Positions 43,111-51,896 of a stretch of 64,000 bases of DNA are shown piece by piece. The notes beneath the pieces are model-generated. The model was not told where the DNA came from and did not search any database. It saw only the letters and a list, made by a program, of their open reading frames with translations. Origin of the DNA: Thermosulfuriphilus ammonigenes (lineage in GTDB: Bacteria; Desulfobacterota; Thermodesulfobacteria; Thermodesulfobacteriales; ST65); assembly GCF_011207455.1 (NCBI RefSeq), contig NZ_CP048877.1:674576-738575 (forward strand). The letters are read 5' to 3'. The position numbers and the translations under genes are program-made. Every line of letters starts with the position of its first letter. Within the stretch, counting starts at the first letter, position 1.

Positions 43111-43998
43111 ATGTCTGTTCAAATCTTTTGGGATCCTAAAGGACTCGAATTAGATTCCCTGGGATCGAAAAAGTTCTTAAGGGCTACCGATGGTGATACA
43201 CCTTATGTATCCATCTCTATCCGGATGTTGAGCATCGACACCCCCGAAGTGCACTATCCTGGCAACCAAAAACCCTCCAAGCATGATAAAAAGCTTACCC
43301 AACTTGGAGAATGGCTTAAAGAAGGAAAAGTGCCGATAAAGGATAGTCTGGCTGAATATCTCTACCCCAAACTTGCCAGTGGGAAAGCCGGAAGTCTTCA
43401 GGAGAAACAGGGACGCCTAGCGGCGGAGTATTTTCGAAAACTCCTTGAAAAAAGGCTCAGTGATCCCCAAAAGAAGCGCAAGAGGGGGATCTTCTTACGA
43501 ACTGCGGACAAGCCTTTTGATCGATACGGACGCCTCTTGGCCTACATGGCCCCCTACTACACCCCTGAAGAAAGAGCCCGGATGAGCCGAAAAGATCGAG
43601 CTACATTCAACCTTCTGATGGTAGAGTCTGGTTGGGCGGCCCCTTTTTTGATCTATCCAAGTCTTCCGAGATACCAAGACTTGGTACTCTTTTGGGAGGC
43701 GGCCAAAAGAGCCTTCGAAGAAAGGGACGGCGCCTGGGCTGAACCTCTGATGCTAACAGGCTACGAGTTTCGGATGTGCGTAAGACTCTATGAGGTAATG
43801 AGAAAGCTCATTAAGGGAAAACGTTTGTCCTCGCAGGAGAGAAAAGGCTGGATCACACGCTATTGTGCCGATCTCACCACCTGTAAAATTTACGAGCCCC
43901 AGGATTATCATCGGGTACCACCTTACAATCGGCTCTTTATCTGGCCAGAAGATGTCACAGAAGCCGTGGGAAGGTTGAATCTGGTGTCAGGGTATTGA
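43111..43998 (+). CDS. Staphylococcal-nuclease-like domain protein
   Basis: This 295-aa protein carries an OB-fold thermonuclease-like domain: ATDGDTPYVSISIRMLSIDTPE at residues 25-46 (DGDT and RxxxIDTPE, with the catalytic Arg and Asp), then FDRYGRLLAYM near 138 (the D-RYGR motif), and LLMVESGWAAPF near 168. It has no signal peptide, unlike most SNase relatives, and an added C-terminal region of about 100 residues of unknown role. It stands alone with AGGGAGG before the ATG. An inserted Lys-rich helix (KPSKHDKKLTQLGEWLKEG) interrupts the canonical fold. Confidence 0.8.
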   Translation: MSVQIFWDPKGLELDSLGSKKFLRATDGDTPYVSISIRMLSIDTPEVHYPGNQKPSKHDKKLTQLGEWLKEGKVPIKDSLAEYLYPKLASGKAGSLQEKQGRLAAEYFRKLLEKRLSDPQKKRKRGIFLRTADKPFDRYGRLLAYMAPYYTPEERARMSRKDRATFNLLMVESGWAAPFLIYPSLPRYQDLVLFWEAAKRAFEERDGAWAEPLMLTGYEFRMCVRLYEVMRKLIKGKRLSSQERKGWITRYCADLTTCKIYEPQDYHRVPPYNRLFIWPEDVTEAVGRLNLVSGY

Positions 43999-44399
43999 CT
44001 TTCAGACTATAAATCTTGCGCCCCACCTTAACAGACACAGAAGAATATATGAGAAAGACTCTTGCCCTGAATATCTGAATAAAATCGAATGACCTTTTGG
44101 CCTGGATTTCCTCAGATGCCTCTTTTTGAAGGGCCCTGTCAGATTAAGTCTGAGCCAAGGGTTTAAGCTATTTGGGGAAAAACACTCCAGGCTTTCTTGC
44201 AATGGAATTTTTCCCTTTAACCTTAAACAACAAGCGAATACGGCTACTTGAGCGGTAACTGATACATTCTTTTTTTGGCAGAGTCCCCTCTCCTCCCTAA
44301 ATAAGATTCAGAAATGATATCTTTTGATTCTGGACTTTGGCAAAACCACCATCCAGTGTTAGCCTTTAAGGAAAAGACTCCTTTTTAAGGGGTACTTCC
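43999..44399. other. Intergenic, nothing recognised
   Basis: About 400 bases lie between the nuclease-like gene and the prenyltransferase. A minus-strand frame at 44002-44202 lacks a ribosome site and coding character. No tRNA or strong hairpin was seen. Confidence 0.4.
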
Positions 44400-45251
44400 A
44401 TGTGGCGGAAGATTCGAACTCTTCTTGAAATGATCAAATTTGAACACACCATCTTTGCCCTTCCCTTTGCCTTCATGGGAGCCGTGCTGGCCGCACGCGG
44501 CATCCCCGAAGCCAGGACTTCTCTCCTTATCCTGGGGGCTATGGTAGGGGCCAGGACTGCGGCTATGGCCTTTAATCGCCTGGTAGATTTATCCTTTGAT
44601 GCCGCCAATCCCCGGACTCAAAACCGTCCTCTGGTAACCGGAGAAGTCAGACCGGGTGAAACCTGGGCCATGATCCTTATCGCCTCAGCCCTTTTCTTCT
44701 TCTGTGCCTGGCGCCTTAACTCCTTGACCCTAAAGCTTTCACCCCTTGCCCTGGCTATTCTCCTGGCCTATTCCTACACCAAGCGGTTTACCTGGCTTTG
44801 CCACGTCTTTCTGGGGCTGGCCATCGGTCTGTCTCCTCTTGCCGGTTGGATAGCCGTCACCGGAGCCTTCTCCTGGGAGCCCGCCATCCTTTCTCTGGGG
44901 GTGATGTTCTGGGTGGCTGGTTTTGACATTCTTTATGCCTGCCTTGATGAAGAGTTTGACCGAAAGGTGGGGCTTTATTCCATTCCGGCCCGTTTTGGCC
45001 GTCGGAGAGCCTTTGCCATCTCTGCCTTATTCCACTCTCTGGCCTTTGGCCTCTTTGTTCTGGTGGGGCTGTTGCTTTCGCTGGGCTGGATATATTATCT
45101 CGGATTGACTGTCACCCTGGGGCTTTTTATTGCCCAGAGGGTAGTCATATCACCGGATGATCTCTCAAAAATGGACCTTTCCTTCTTTACCTTCAACGGG
45201 GCTATCAGCGTGGTAATGTTTTTAGCTACTGTTTTTTCCCTCATCTTTTGA
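44400..45251 (+). CDS. mqnP: UbiA-type prenyltransferase (MqnP-like)
   Basis: This 283-aa membrane enzyme adds a polyprenyl chain to an aromatic acid. Two Asp-rich sites are visible: NRLVDLSFDAANPRTQNRPL at about residues 60-79 (NDxxDxxxD-type) and YACLDEEFDRKVGLYSIPARFG near 181-202 (DxxxD). Around eight helices fill the rest. With a futalosine menaquinone cluster elsewhere in this window and no ubiquinone genes, the likely substrate is 1,4-dihydroxy-6-naphthoate. Its 3' end overlaps the convergent kinase gene by 30 bases. Confidence 0.88.
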   Translation: MWRKIRTLLEMIKFEHTIFALPFAFMGAVLAARGIPEARTSLLILGAMVGARTAAMAFNRLVDLSFDAANPRTQNRPLVTGEVRPGETWAMILIASALFFFCAWRLNSLTLKLSPLALAILLAYSYTKRFTWLCHVFLGLAIGLSPLAGWIAVTGAFSWEPAILSLGVMFWVAGFDILYACLDEEFDRKVGLYSIPARFGRRRAFAISALFHSLAFGLFVLVGLLLSLGWIYYLGLTVTLGLFIAQRVVISPDDLSKMDLSFFTFNGAISVVMFLATVFSLIF

Positions 45252-47903
45252 GATCAGGAGCTCCTTGAGGACCTCCGTCAGTTCATTCAGGCGGTAGGGT
45301 TTGTTAAGAATGGCCTGGAAGCCGTAGCGCTGATAATCATTCATAATAGGGTCACTGGAGTAGCCGCTGGATACAACCACCTTGGCCTTTGGATCTATCT
45401 GGAGAAGTTTGGCAACGGCCTCCTTTCCCCCCATACCTCCAGGAATGGTTAGATCCATAATCACCAGGTCAAAGCCCTGATCACGGTCCCTGGCTTGGGC
45501 GTAAAGTTCAAGGGCCTCCCGTCCTTCCCGGGCAAAGGCCACCTCACAGCCAAGCAGTCTGAGCATCTCCCCCAGAGTCTCCCTTACCAAATCTTCATCA
45601 TCCATAACCAGCACCCGGGCCCTTATCTCAGGGGAGATCAGACGACTCTCTTCCGGGGCATTTAGAACCTGGCCTCCACTGGCCGGAAGAAAGAGATAAA
45701 AGACTGTCCCCTCTCCTGGCTCTGACTCCACGGTAATATGGCCGCCGTGGCGCCTTATTACGGAAAAACAAGTAGCCAGCCCCAGGCCACTGCCACCAGG
45801 TTTGCTGGTAAAGAAAGGATCAAAAATCCGAGGAAGAATATCCTCCGGAATGCCCACCCCTTCATCCCTGATGGAGACCTTGACGTAACGCCCCGGAGAA
45901 AGGGGAAGACCTGCTTCAGGGGTAATGTGAACATTTTCGGCCGAAATCTCGAGAACACCTCCGTCAGGCATGGCCTCCACAGCGTTTATAACCAAGTTGT
46001 TGATGACAATGCCCATCTGATCCTCATCCACCTCTGCCGGCCAAAGCTGTTTGGGAAACTTGAAGCGGGGAACTACCCGGGAACCCCTCAGGGCAAAAGT
46101 GGTAGTCTCGGTAATCAGATCTGCCAGAGAGACTATCTTTTTAACCGGGGAGTCTTCTTTAGTGAAGGCCAGCAGTCTCTGGGCCAGGGCTTTTGCCCTC
46201 AATGAGGCCCTCTCGGCCTGATCAAGCAGAGAATAAAGAGAGCTTTTTTCTCCGGCCCGGAATTTGGCCAGGGAAATGTTCCCCAAGACGGCGGTGAGAA
46301 TGTTGTTGAAATCATGGGCGATACCTCCGGCCAGAACAGCCAGAGACTCAAGCTTACTGGACTTAAGCATTTCCTCCTCAAGCTTTTTCTTCTCCGTGAT
46401 GTCCCGGAAGACCATTACTGCCCCCACAATAAGGCTCTTTCTCTCGTGGATAGGGGAGCAAGTGCCTTCAATGAGCCGTTCCGAGCCGTCTTTTCTAAGC
46501 AGAAACCCTTCTTTTATCTCCACCAGTCTTTTTTCTCGAAGACAGACTCCCACCGGATCAAGGCAGCTATGATTATCCTCCTTAAGGCGAAAAATCTCCC
46601 TTAATGGACGCCCCAGGGCCTCTTTTTCTTCCCAGCCGGTTATTTCCTCGGCTGCTCGATTCATCATCCTTACCAGCCCGGTCTCATCCGTGGACAAGAC
46701 AGCTTCACCAATAGAGGTCATAGTTACCGCCAGGCGCTCCTTTTCGGCCGAAAGTTCGGCCTCGGCCCGTTCTCTTTCCTGAATTTCCTGAAGGAGCTTT
46801 TGGTTGAGGACTTCCAAATGGGCCGTTCTCTCCCGGACCTTTTCTTCCAGATGGTTGCGAGCCAGTTCCACCTGCCTTTTGGCCTCTCTTAGTCGGCGAT
46901 TAAGATTGCCCACGTAGACAGCAATGGCGCTGTTCACCACGGCAAACAGCAGAAGCAGCACCACCCAATACCAGTATTTACGCACGGCCTCTTTAAGGGT
47001 GAAACGGCCCAGGGATTGATATGGACCGATCCGGAGCTCTTTGAGGCACTCATGAACGGGCTGATAATTCTTGGGGATGGTCCAGCCGGCAATCCCGGCG
47101 GCCTTGGCGGCGGGAGACTCTGGAGACATCTTCATCAGGGCAATGGCCACCTGTTCGGCCAGATCGTCGGGGGTCTTTGAGGCCTTGGCAAAAGGCCATT
47201 CAGGATAAAGGCGAGTGCTAACCCTAAAGGGGAAACCGGGGTGTTTTTTGGGGGACAGGATCCGAAAGGTTTTAAGATCTATCTTTCCCTCCTGGGCCAT
47301 GGTCTCCAGGGTATCGGTTCTCACCGTACCGGCATCTACGGCCCCTTCAAGGACCGCATAGACAACCTCGTCATGGGTCTCCAAGAAGACCACCTTTTGG
47401 AAGTCTCTTTGAGGAGAAATCCCCCTTTCTTTAAGCTCACGCCAGGCCATTTGCCAGCCACCGAAAGAGTAGGGATTGACCGCGGCAAAACTCTTTCCCC
47501 GTAAGTCAGAAAGATCTCTGATGTCGAGACGATCAGCCCGACAGAAAATCACCCCTCCAAAGAGGGTGTAGGCTCCACCGTGACGACTGTTTTTAAGGGT
47601 TGCGATCCGGCTGGCCCCGTTTAGGGATTCAAACTCTACATACATGGCCGGATTGGCCAGAATGAAGTCCAACTCATTGTTTTGAACAGCCTCTCTCAGG
47701 GCATAAAAGTTCAGGGGCACCAAGATGAAGCGATACTGAGGCAGAGTTTGGTTGAGATAGGCCACCATGGGGGCCCACCTCTCCAGGGCCTTAAGTTCTC
47801 CTCTTTTGGCCAAAACACCAACTCTTAGGGTTTGGGCCGACGAAGAGGAGATACAAAGAAAGACAGCACCTAAACAAAGAATTAATTTAATAATTTTCTT
47901 CAT
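45222..47903 (-). CDS. PhnD-domain membrane hybrid sensor kinase (TtrS-like architecture)
   Basis: This 893-aa sensor has a signal peptide or anchor (1-24), a PhnD-like periplasmic binding domain at about 25-290 (TLRVGVLAKRGE, ELDFILANPAMYVEFE), a membrane helix near 312-335 (WYWVVLLLLFAVVNSAIAVYV), a coiled coil, and a PAS domain at about 390-505. HisKA follows (AGGIAHDFNNILTAVLGN), then HATPase (NLVINAVEAMPDGG, DEGVGIPEDILPRIF, GSGLGLATCFSV), and a C-terminal receiver (DLVIMDLTIPGGMGG). The same periplasmic fold is used by TtrS for tetrathionate. The ligand here is unknown; a sulfur oxyanion or phosphonate-like anion is possible. Confidence 0.9.
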   Translation of the reverse strand: MKKIIKLILCLGAVFLCISSSSAQTLRVGVLAKRGELKALERWAPMVAYLNQTLPQYRFILVPLNFYALREAVQNNELDFILANPAMYVEFESLNGASRIATLKNSRHGGAYTLFGGVIFCRADRLDIRDLSDLRGKSFAAVNPYSFGGWQMAWRELKERGISPQRDFQKVVFLETHDEVVYAVLEGAVDAGTVRTDTLETMAQEGKIDLKTFRILSPKKHPGFPFRVSTRLYPEWPFAKASKTPDDLAEQVAIALMKMSPESPAAKAAGIAGWTIPKNYQPVHECLKELRIGPYQSLGRFTLKEAVRKYWYWVVLLLLFAVVNSAIAVYVGNLNRRLREAKRQVELARNHLEEKVRERTAHLEVLNQKLLQEIQERERAEAELSAEKERLAVTMTSIGEAVLSTDETGLVRMMNRAAEEITGWEEKEALGRPLREIFRLKEDNHSCLDPVGVCLREKRLVEIKEGFLLRKDGSERLIEGTCSPIHERKSLIVGAVMVFRDITEKKKLEEEMLKSSKLESLAVLAGGIAHDFNNILTAVLGNISLAKFRAGEKSSLYSLLDQAERASLRAKALAQRLLAFTKEDSPVKKIVSLADLITETTTFALRGSRVVPRFKFPKQLWPAEVDEDQMGIVINNLVINAVEAMPDGGVLEISAENVHITPEAGLPLSPGRYVKVSIRDEGVGIPEDILPRIFDPFFTSKPGGSGLGLATCFSVIRRHGGHITVESEPGEGTVFYLFLPASGGQVLNAPEESRLISPEIRARVLVMDDEDLVRETLGEMLRLLGCEVAFAREGREALELYAQARDRDQGFDLVIMDLTIPGGMGGKEAVAKLLQIDPKAKVVVSSGYSSDPIMNDYQRYGFQAILNKPYRLNELTEVLKELLISKDEGKNSS

Positions 47904-47979
47904 AACTATTCTAGCTTCTTATATTTTAAGATCGGCAGAGAAAAAAAGAGAAAAAAAATAACAACTTCTCAGAGTCAAA

Positions 47980-48153
47980 ACCATAGGGTTGATCCAGGAA
48001 GTCGCCCGACCTTGCTGCTTCGGAAGGCAGGCCGTAAAATAAAAAATTCTGATTAGCAACTATTCCCAAGCCGATTTGGGAAGAAGGTTCCGGACAGAGA
48101 GCTTTAAGGCCAACAATGAAAGATCGGACTTCCAGCCTCATCTACCCTCAGGT
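47980..48153. ncRNA. Candidate structured RNA or long imperfect dyad, strand unknown
   Basis: Complementary segments nest across 174 bases: ACC/GGT, GGGT (47986-47989)/ACCC (48144-48147), GAT/ATC, GGAAGTC (47997-48003)/GACTTCC (48127-48133), and an inner CCGACCTT/AAGGTTCCGG. Local hairpins TGCTT-CGGA-AGGCA and TTCCCAA-GCCGAT-TTGGGAA lie inside. The region lies between divergent kinase and sbcC genes, so either strand could be transcribed. It does not match a riboswitch, 6S or SRP RNA that I know. Some pairings may be chance. Confidence 0.3.
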
Positions 48154-48224
48154 ACCATCTGGTTATCGGCCCAGTGGTCAAAAAAAATCAAAGGGCGTAG
48201 AGACGGCAAACTTCCGCATCCAGA

Positions 48225-51200
48225 ATGAAACCTCTTGAGTTAACCATCTCTGGTCTTCACAGTTACCGGGAACCGGTAAAGATAGACTTCAGCCCGGCCA
48301 TCGAGGCTCAGATTTTTGGGATCTTTGGCCACACCGGTGGGGGGAAGTCCACTATCCTTGACGCCATCACTTTGGCCCTGTTTGGCCGCACCGACCGTCT
48401 GGGGCGATCCCTTAAAGAGGCCATCAATCCCCACTGCCGGGAGCTGTCAGTAAGCCTGACCTTCGAGGTCGCCGGCAAAGTCTTCAAGGTCTCCCGGACC
48501 ATCCCCCGGGAGGGACGCTCCCGGGTCCTTCTTTGGGGAAAGCAAGAAGACCGCTTACAGGAGATTGCCGAAAAGGATCAAGAAGTCAGCCGAAAACTGG
48601 ATAGCGTCCTGGGGATAGCCTTTGAAGACTTCATCCGCATGGTCATCCTCCCCCAGGGTAAGTTCGACCGCTTTCTCTTTCTCCGCCCTGAAGAAAGGGC
48701 CCGCATGCTGGGCCGCATACTGAACCTGGAAAGACTGGGAGAGCCCCTTTATGAACGGGTAAGGGAGGAATGTCAGCGACACCTGAGAGAGCTGGAGGGC
48801 CTTAAAGGGCAGCTTGAGGCCCTCAGGTGGGCCACCCCGGAGGCCCTGACCAAACTGAACCGCCGAATTAAGGCCCTGGCCTGGGGAAGAGAGCATCTCG
48901 ACCGAAAACTCAAAAAGATATCCCAGAGACTCTCCAGACTAAAAGAGCTAAAGGAGTGGCTCGAGCAGGAACAAAGGCTGGAATTTGAGCTTAAGACCCT
49001 GACCAGAGAGGCCCCTAAAATCAAAGAGCTAAAGACAAAACTCCGGCTGGCCCAGGCCCTGGCCCCCCATTCTCGAGACCTTAAACGTTTAAGGGATATC
49101 GACACCGATATAGACAGGGAGCAGAAGACCAAAGAGCGACTTTTGACCCAACTAAATAAGGCCCAGGAGAGGCTAAAAAAGGCCGAAGAGCAGTATGAAA
49201 GTTTTGAAAAACGCTACTCAGAGGAGCTAGAGAACCTCTCCGCCCGGGCCGAAAAGGCCCAACGAGCTCTCAAGTTAGAGGAGCGGCGGCAGAAGGCCAA
49301 TGAAGAGATCAAAAATCTCCATGGCCATCTGAAGGGAATCTTGGCGGAGATCGACCAGGTCAAAAAACAGCAACACCGTTTGCAGCAGGGCCTCTGGAGT
49401 CTTGAGGCTCGAGAAAAGAAGATCTCCTTAGAGCTGGCCCAACTTAAATTTGGCAAGAAGGAAAAAGAACTCCTTAAGCTCCTTGAGGCCAGCCCCTTAA
49501 GTGAAGCCCTGGCCCTCGAGAAGACCTGGCGGGAGAAAAGGAAACGCCAGAAAGAAATCAAAGAGGCCCTGGAAGAAAGAGGCCATCGTCTGGCCCAAGA
49601 ATTTAATCTTTCCTTTGTCGAAGCGGGAAATCTTCTCCAGCAGATCAAGGGGCTTCTCGACCGTCTTCAACAAGAAAAAGAAAGGCTTCTCCTCGAAATC
49701 CAGGCCAGAGAAATCATCAATCAGCTGGCCGAAAACCTCAAAGCCGGGTTTCCCTGTCCGGTCTGCGGCTCTCGAGAACATCCTTCTCCAGCTCAAAAAA
49801 AGGAGGATACAGAAACCTCCCAAAGGCTGAGAGCCCTTGAGGATCGAATTAAGAAGATAAAAAGATTCCTTGAAGAGGCTGAAGGGCTGGCTCAAGATGA
49901 GACCAGGCTCAAGGCCTTAGTGGAAGAGATAACCCTTCTTGGGGAGCGAACCAATCAAATAAGGTCGGAGATCATTAACCAGACCGGGCTCCCCCCTCTT
50001 TTTTCTCTGACTGATCTTCAGCGAGAGAAGGAACGCCTCCTCAACCTTCACTATCAGGAGACCGACCTCAGGGAGGAATCCAGAAGAGTCCTTGAGCAAC
50101 TGGGGCGGGTCCAGCAGGAGGCCTTACACCTTCAGGAGAAGCTTGTTCGACTGGGGCAGGAGAAAGAACAACTATCCGTAAGGCTTAAAGAACGCCAGAG
50201 AGAACTAGCTGAGCTTAATCAAGAGATAAGGGAACTTACCGGAAAGGTCTCCCCTGATAAGCTGATCATCAAAATTCAGACCCAGATGGAAGAGTTAAAC
50301 CGGGAAAAAAACAAATTAAAGGAAGAGGTGACAGAACTGCGCCAGCACAGCCAGGGCCTGGAGAAGAAAGCAGCTGAGATCAGAGAGCACTTAAATCAGC
50401 TATACAAAGAAAAGAAGACCCTCTTGACCCAGGCTGAAGAGCTAAAAAGTCGTTTTAAGGCCACCCTTGAAGAACTCTATCAGCTCCTGCTTCCCCCCGA
50501 AGTAATGAAAGAGCTTGAAGAACAAATCCAGAGTTTTGAAAAGAGGCAGACCAGTCTCGCCTCCCGCCTTGAGGAGGTAAGACGTAAAATTAATGATCTA
50601 GGCCCAGGGCTCTCGCCTGAGGAGATCCCGACATTGGAAGATCTAAAGACACGGCTGGAGAAGGCCATCGGCTGGCTCAACCAGCAGGTGGGACGGACTA
50701 CCGAAGCAGAAAGAAGATTGAGGGAGGCCCTGAAACAGAGAAAAGACCTTCTCCGCCAGGAAAAAGAAATCCGGGCCGCCAGCGAACTGGCCCACGAGCT
50801 CAAAAGGCTTATCCAGGGAAAGGCCTTAGTCAAGTTTGCCACCCGCTTTTATTTGGCTCAGGTAGTCTCTTTAGCCAACCAGATGCTGGAGGATCTCTCC
50901 GGCGGGCGCCTCTTCTTGGCCCCTCCAGACGAAGAGCTCAACCTGGCCATTCATGACCTGTCCGCGGGCAATGTCCGTTCAGTCAAGACTCTTTCGGGCG
51001 GAGAGAGGTTTCTGGTTTCTTTCAGTCTGGCCCTGGGGCTTTCCGGTTATATTCAGGCCCAGCGGGCCAAACCCATAAACTTCTTCTTCGTTGATGAGGG
51101 TTTCGGGAGCCTGGATGCAGACCTCCAGCAACAGGTAGCCAAGGTGCTGGAGAGAATGCTGGCCGAAGGGCGTGTTGTGGGGCTTATCACCCATCTTGAA

Positions 51201-51290
51201 GCCTTCAGAGAGATAGTCCCGGCCTATTTCTGGGTGGAAAAGGATCCTCAACACGGAAGCCGGGTGCGTTTTATCAAGAACTTTGTTTAA
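48225..51290 (+). CDS. sbcC: SbcC-type exonuclease subunit (Rad50-like SMC ATPase)
   Basis: This 1021-aa protein pairs with the SbcD nuclease to open hairpins and process DNA ends. It has Walker A GHTGGGKSTIL near residue 36, long coiled coils from about 180 to 500 and 540 to 830, the zinc-hook CPVC (GFPCPVCGSREHPSP) near residue 511, the ABC signature TLSGGERFLVSFSLALGL near 925, and Walker B NFFFVDEGFGSLD near 947. All parts are intact. The usual sbcD neighbour is absent from the window, so the partner must be encoded elsewhere. No strong ribosome site is obvious before ATG 48225. Confidence 0.93.
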   Translation: MKPLELTISGLHSYREPVKIDFSPAIEAQIFGIFGHTGGGKSTILDAITLALFGRTDRLGRSLKEAINPHCRELSVSLTFEVAGKVFKVSRTIPREGRSRVLLWGKQEDRLQEIAEKDQEVSRKLDSVLGIAFEDFIRMVILPQGKFDRFLFLRPEERARMLGRILNLERLGEPLYERVREECQRHLRELEGLKGQLEALRWATPEALTKLNRRIKALAWGREHLDRKLKKISQRLSRLKELKEWLEQEQRLEFELKTLTREAPKIKELKTKLRLAQALAPHSRDLKRLRDIDTDIDREQKTKERLLTQLNKAQERLKKAEEQYESFEKRYSEELENLSARAEKAQRALKLEERRQKANEEIKNLHGHLKGILAEIDQVKKQQHRLQQGLWSLEAREKKISLELAQLKFGKKEKELLKLLEASPLSEALALEKTWREKRKRQKEIKEALEERGHRLAQEFNLSFVEAGNLLQQIKGLLDRLQQEKERLLLEIQAREIINQLAENLKAGFPCPVCGSREHPSPAQKKEDTETSQRLRALEDRIKKIKRFLEEAEGLAQDETRLKALVEEITLLGERTNQIRSEIINQTGLPPLFSLTDLQREKERLLNLHYQETDLREESRRVLEQLGRVQQEALHLQEKLVRLGQEKEQLSVRLKERQRELAELNQEIRELTGKVSPDKLIIKIQTQMEELNREKNKLKEEVTELRQHSQGLEKKAAEIREHLNQLYKEKKTLLTQAEELKSRFKATLEELYQLLLPPEVMKELEEQIQSFEKRQTSLASRLEEVRRKINDLGPGLSPEEIPTLEDLKTRLEKAIGWLNQQVGRTTEAERRLREALKQRKDLLRQEKEIRAASELAHELKRLIQGKALVKFATRFYLAQVVSLANQMLEDLSGGRLFLAPPDEELNLAIHDLSAGNVRSVKTLSGGERFLVSFSLALGLSGYIQAQRAKPINFFFVDEGFGSLDADLQQQVAKVLERMLAEGRVVGLITHLEAFREIVPAYFWVEKDPQHGSRVRFIKNFV

Positions 51291-51795
51291 GGCTGTCGGC
51301 AAGCGTCTCCGCTAAGCTCTGGGCCTCATCGAAGTGCTCAAGCTGACAGGCCGCTTCAAGGTCAGTTATCTTGAGAAGAAGCTCCAGGTGTCTCCGGGAG
51401 GGAAGATCGGTTCGGGAGAGAAGTTCCCGCAATTGCCTGGCCTCTTTAAGACAGGAGGCCAGGAGCTCTTTTCTTTTATTCAGGGCCTCATCTCGGGCCT
51501 TGCGGGCCCACTTTTGGGCCCGATTCAGGTAGGCCCTGGCCCGAGAATAATCTTTTCGAGCAATAAACTCCTTAGCCCGGCCAAAAAAGTAAATGGCCTG
51601 TTCATAAGCCTCCCGACTGTACCGGGCTCCGCCAGCCACATAGGCCTCGACAATACTCTTCTGAGCGGCAGAAAGGGCCTCGGAGGGAGGCACTTTCTTC
51701 TTAAAGGGCCCCACTTGGGGTATCTCCGGCACTTTAAAGGCTGTAGTTAGAGGTAGAAGCAATATTAGAGAGAGAACGATACCTGCGCTTCTCAT
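51274..51795 (-). CDS. Exported DUF4398-type helical protein
   Basis: This 173-aa protein starts at ATG 51793-51795 (MRSAGIVLSLILLLPLTTAF is a signal peptide). A longer frame upstream exists but would bury the signal. After export comes a helical-repeat region, YVAGGARYSREAYEQAIYFF then FIARKDYSRARAYLNRAQKW, that matches the DUF4398/TPR-like pattern of alternating A and Y residues. The role is unknown, probably envelope scaffolding. Its end overlaps the sbcC 3' end by 17 bases (convergent). Confidence 0.75.
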   Translation of the reverse strand: MRSAGIVLSLILLLPLTTAFKVPEIPQVGPFKKKVPPSEALSAAQKSIVEAYVAGGARYSREAYEQAIYFFGRAKEFIARKDYSRARAYLNRAQKWARKARDEALNKRKELLASCLKEARQLRELLSRTDLPSRRHLELLLKITDLEAACQLEHFDEAQSLAETLADSLKQSS

Positions 51796-51896
51796 GCCAT
51801 TCTTTTCGGCCAAGGTAACAGAGGTCAAAAACTGGTATTTTCTGTTATTATGTCCTCTCCTGAGGATAAATCCCAAAGTCTTAGGGGGTAAAAGAG

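Noticed and set aside
44002-44202. 66-codon minus-strand frame in the gap before the prenyltransferase
   Set aside because: No ribosome site or recognisable family; composition looks non-coding.
47926-48141. 71-codon minus-strand frame in the kinase-sbcC gap
   Set aside because: No ribosome site, poly-Phe/Leu end from an A-run, and it overlaps the nested complementary segments; kept only as a structured-RNA candidate.
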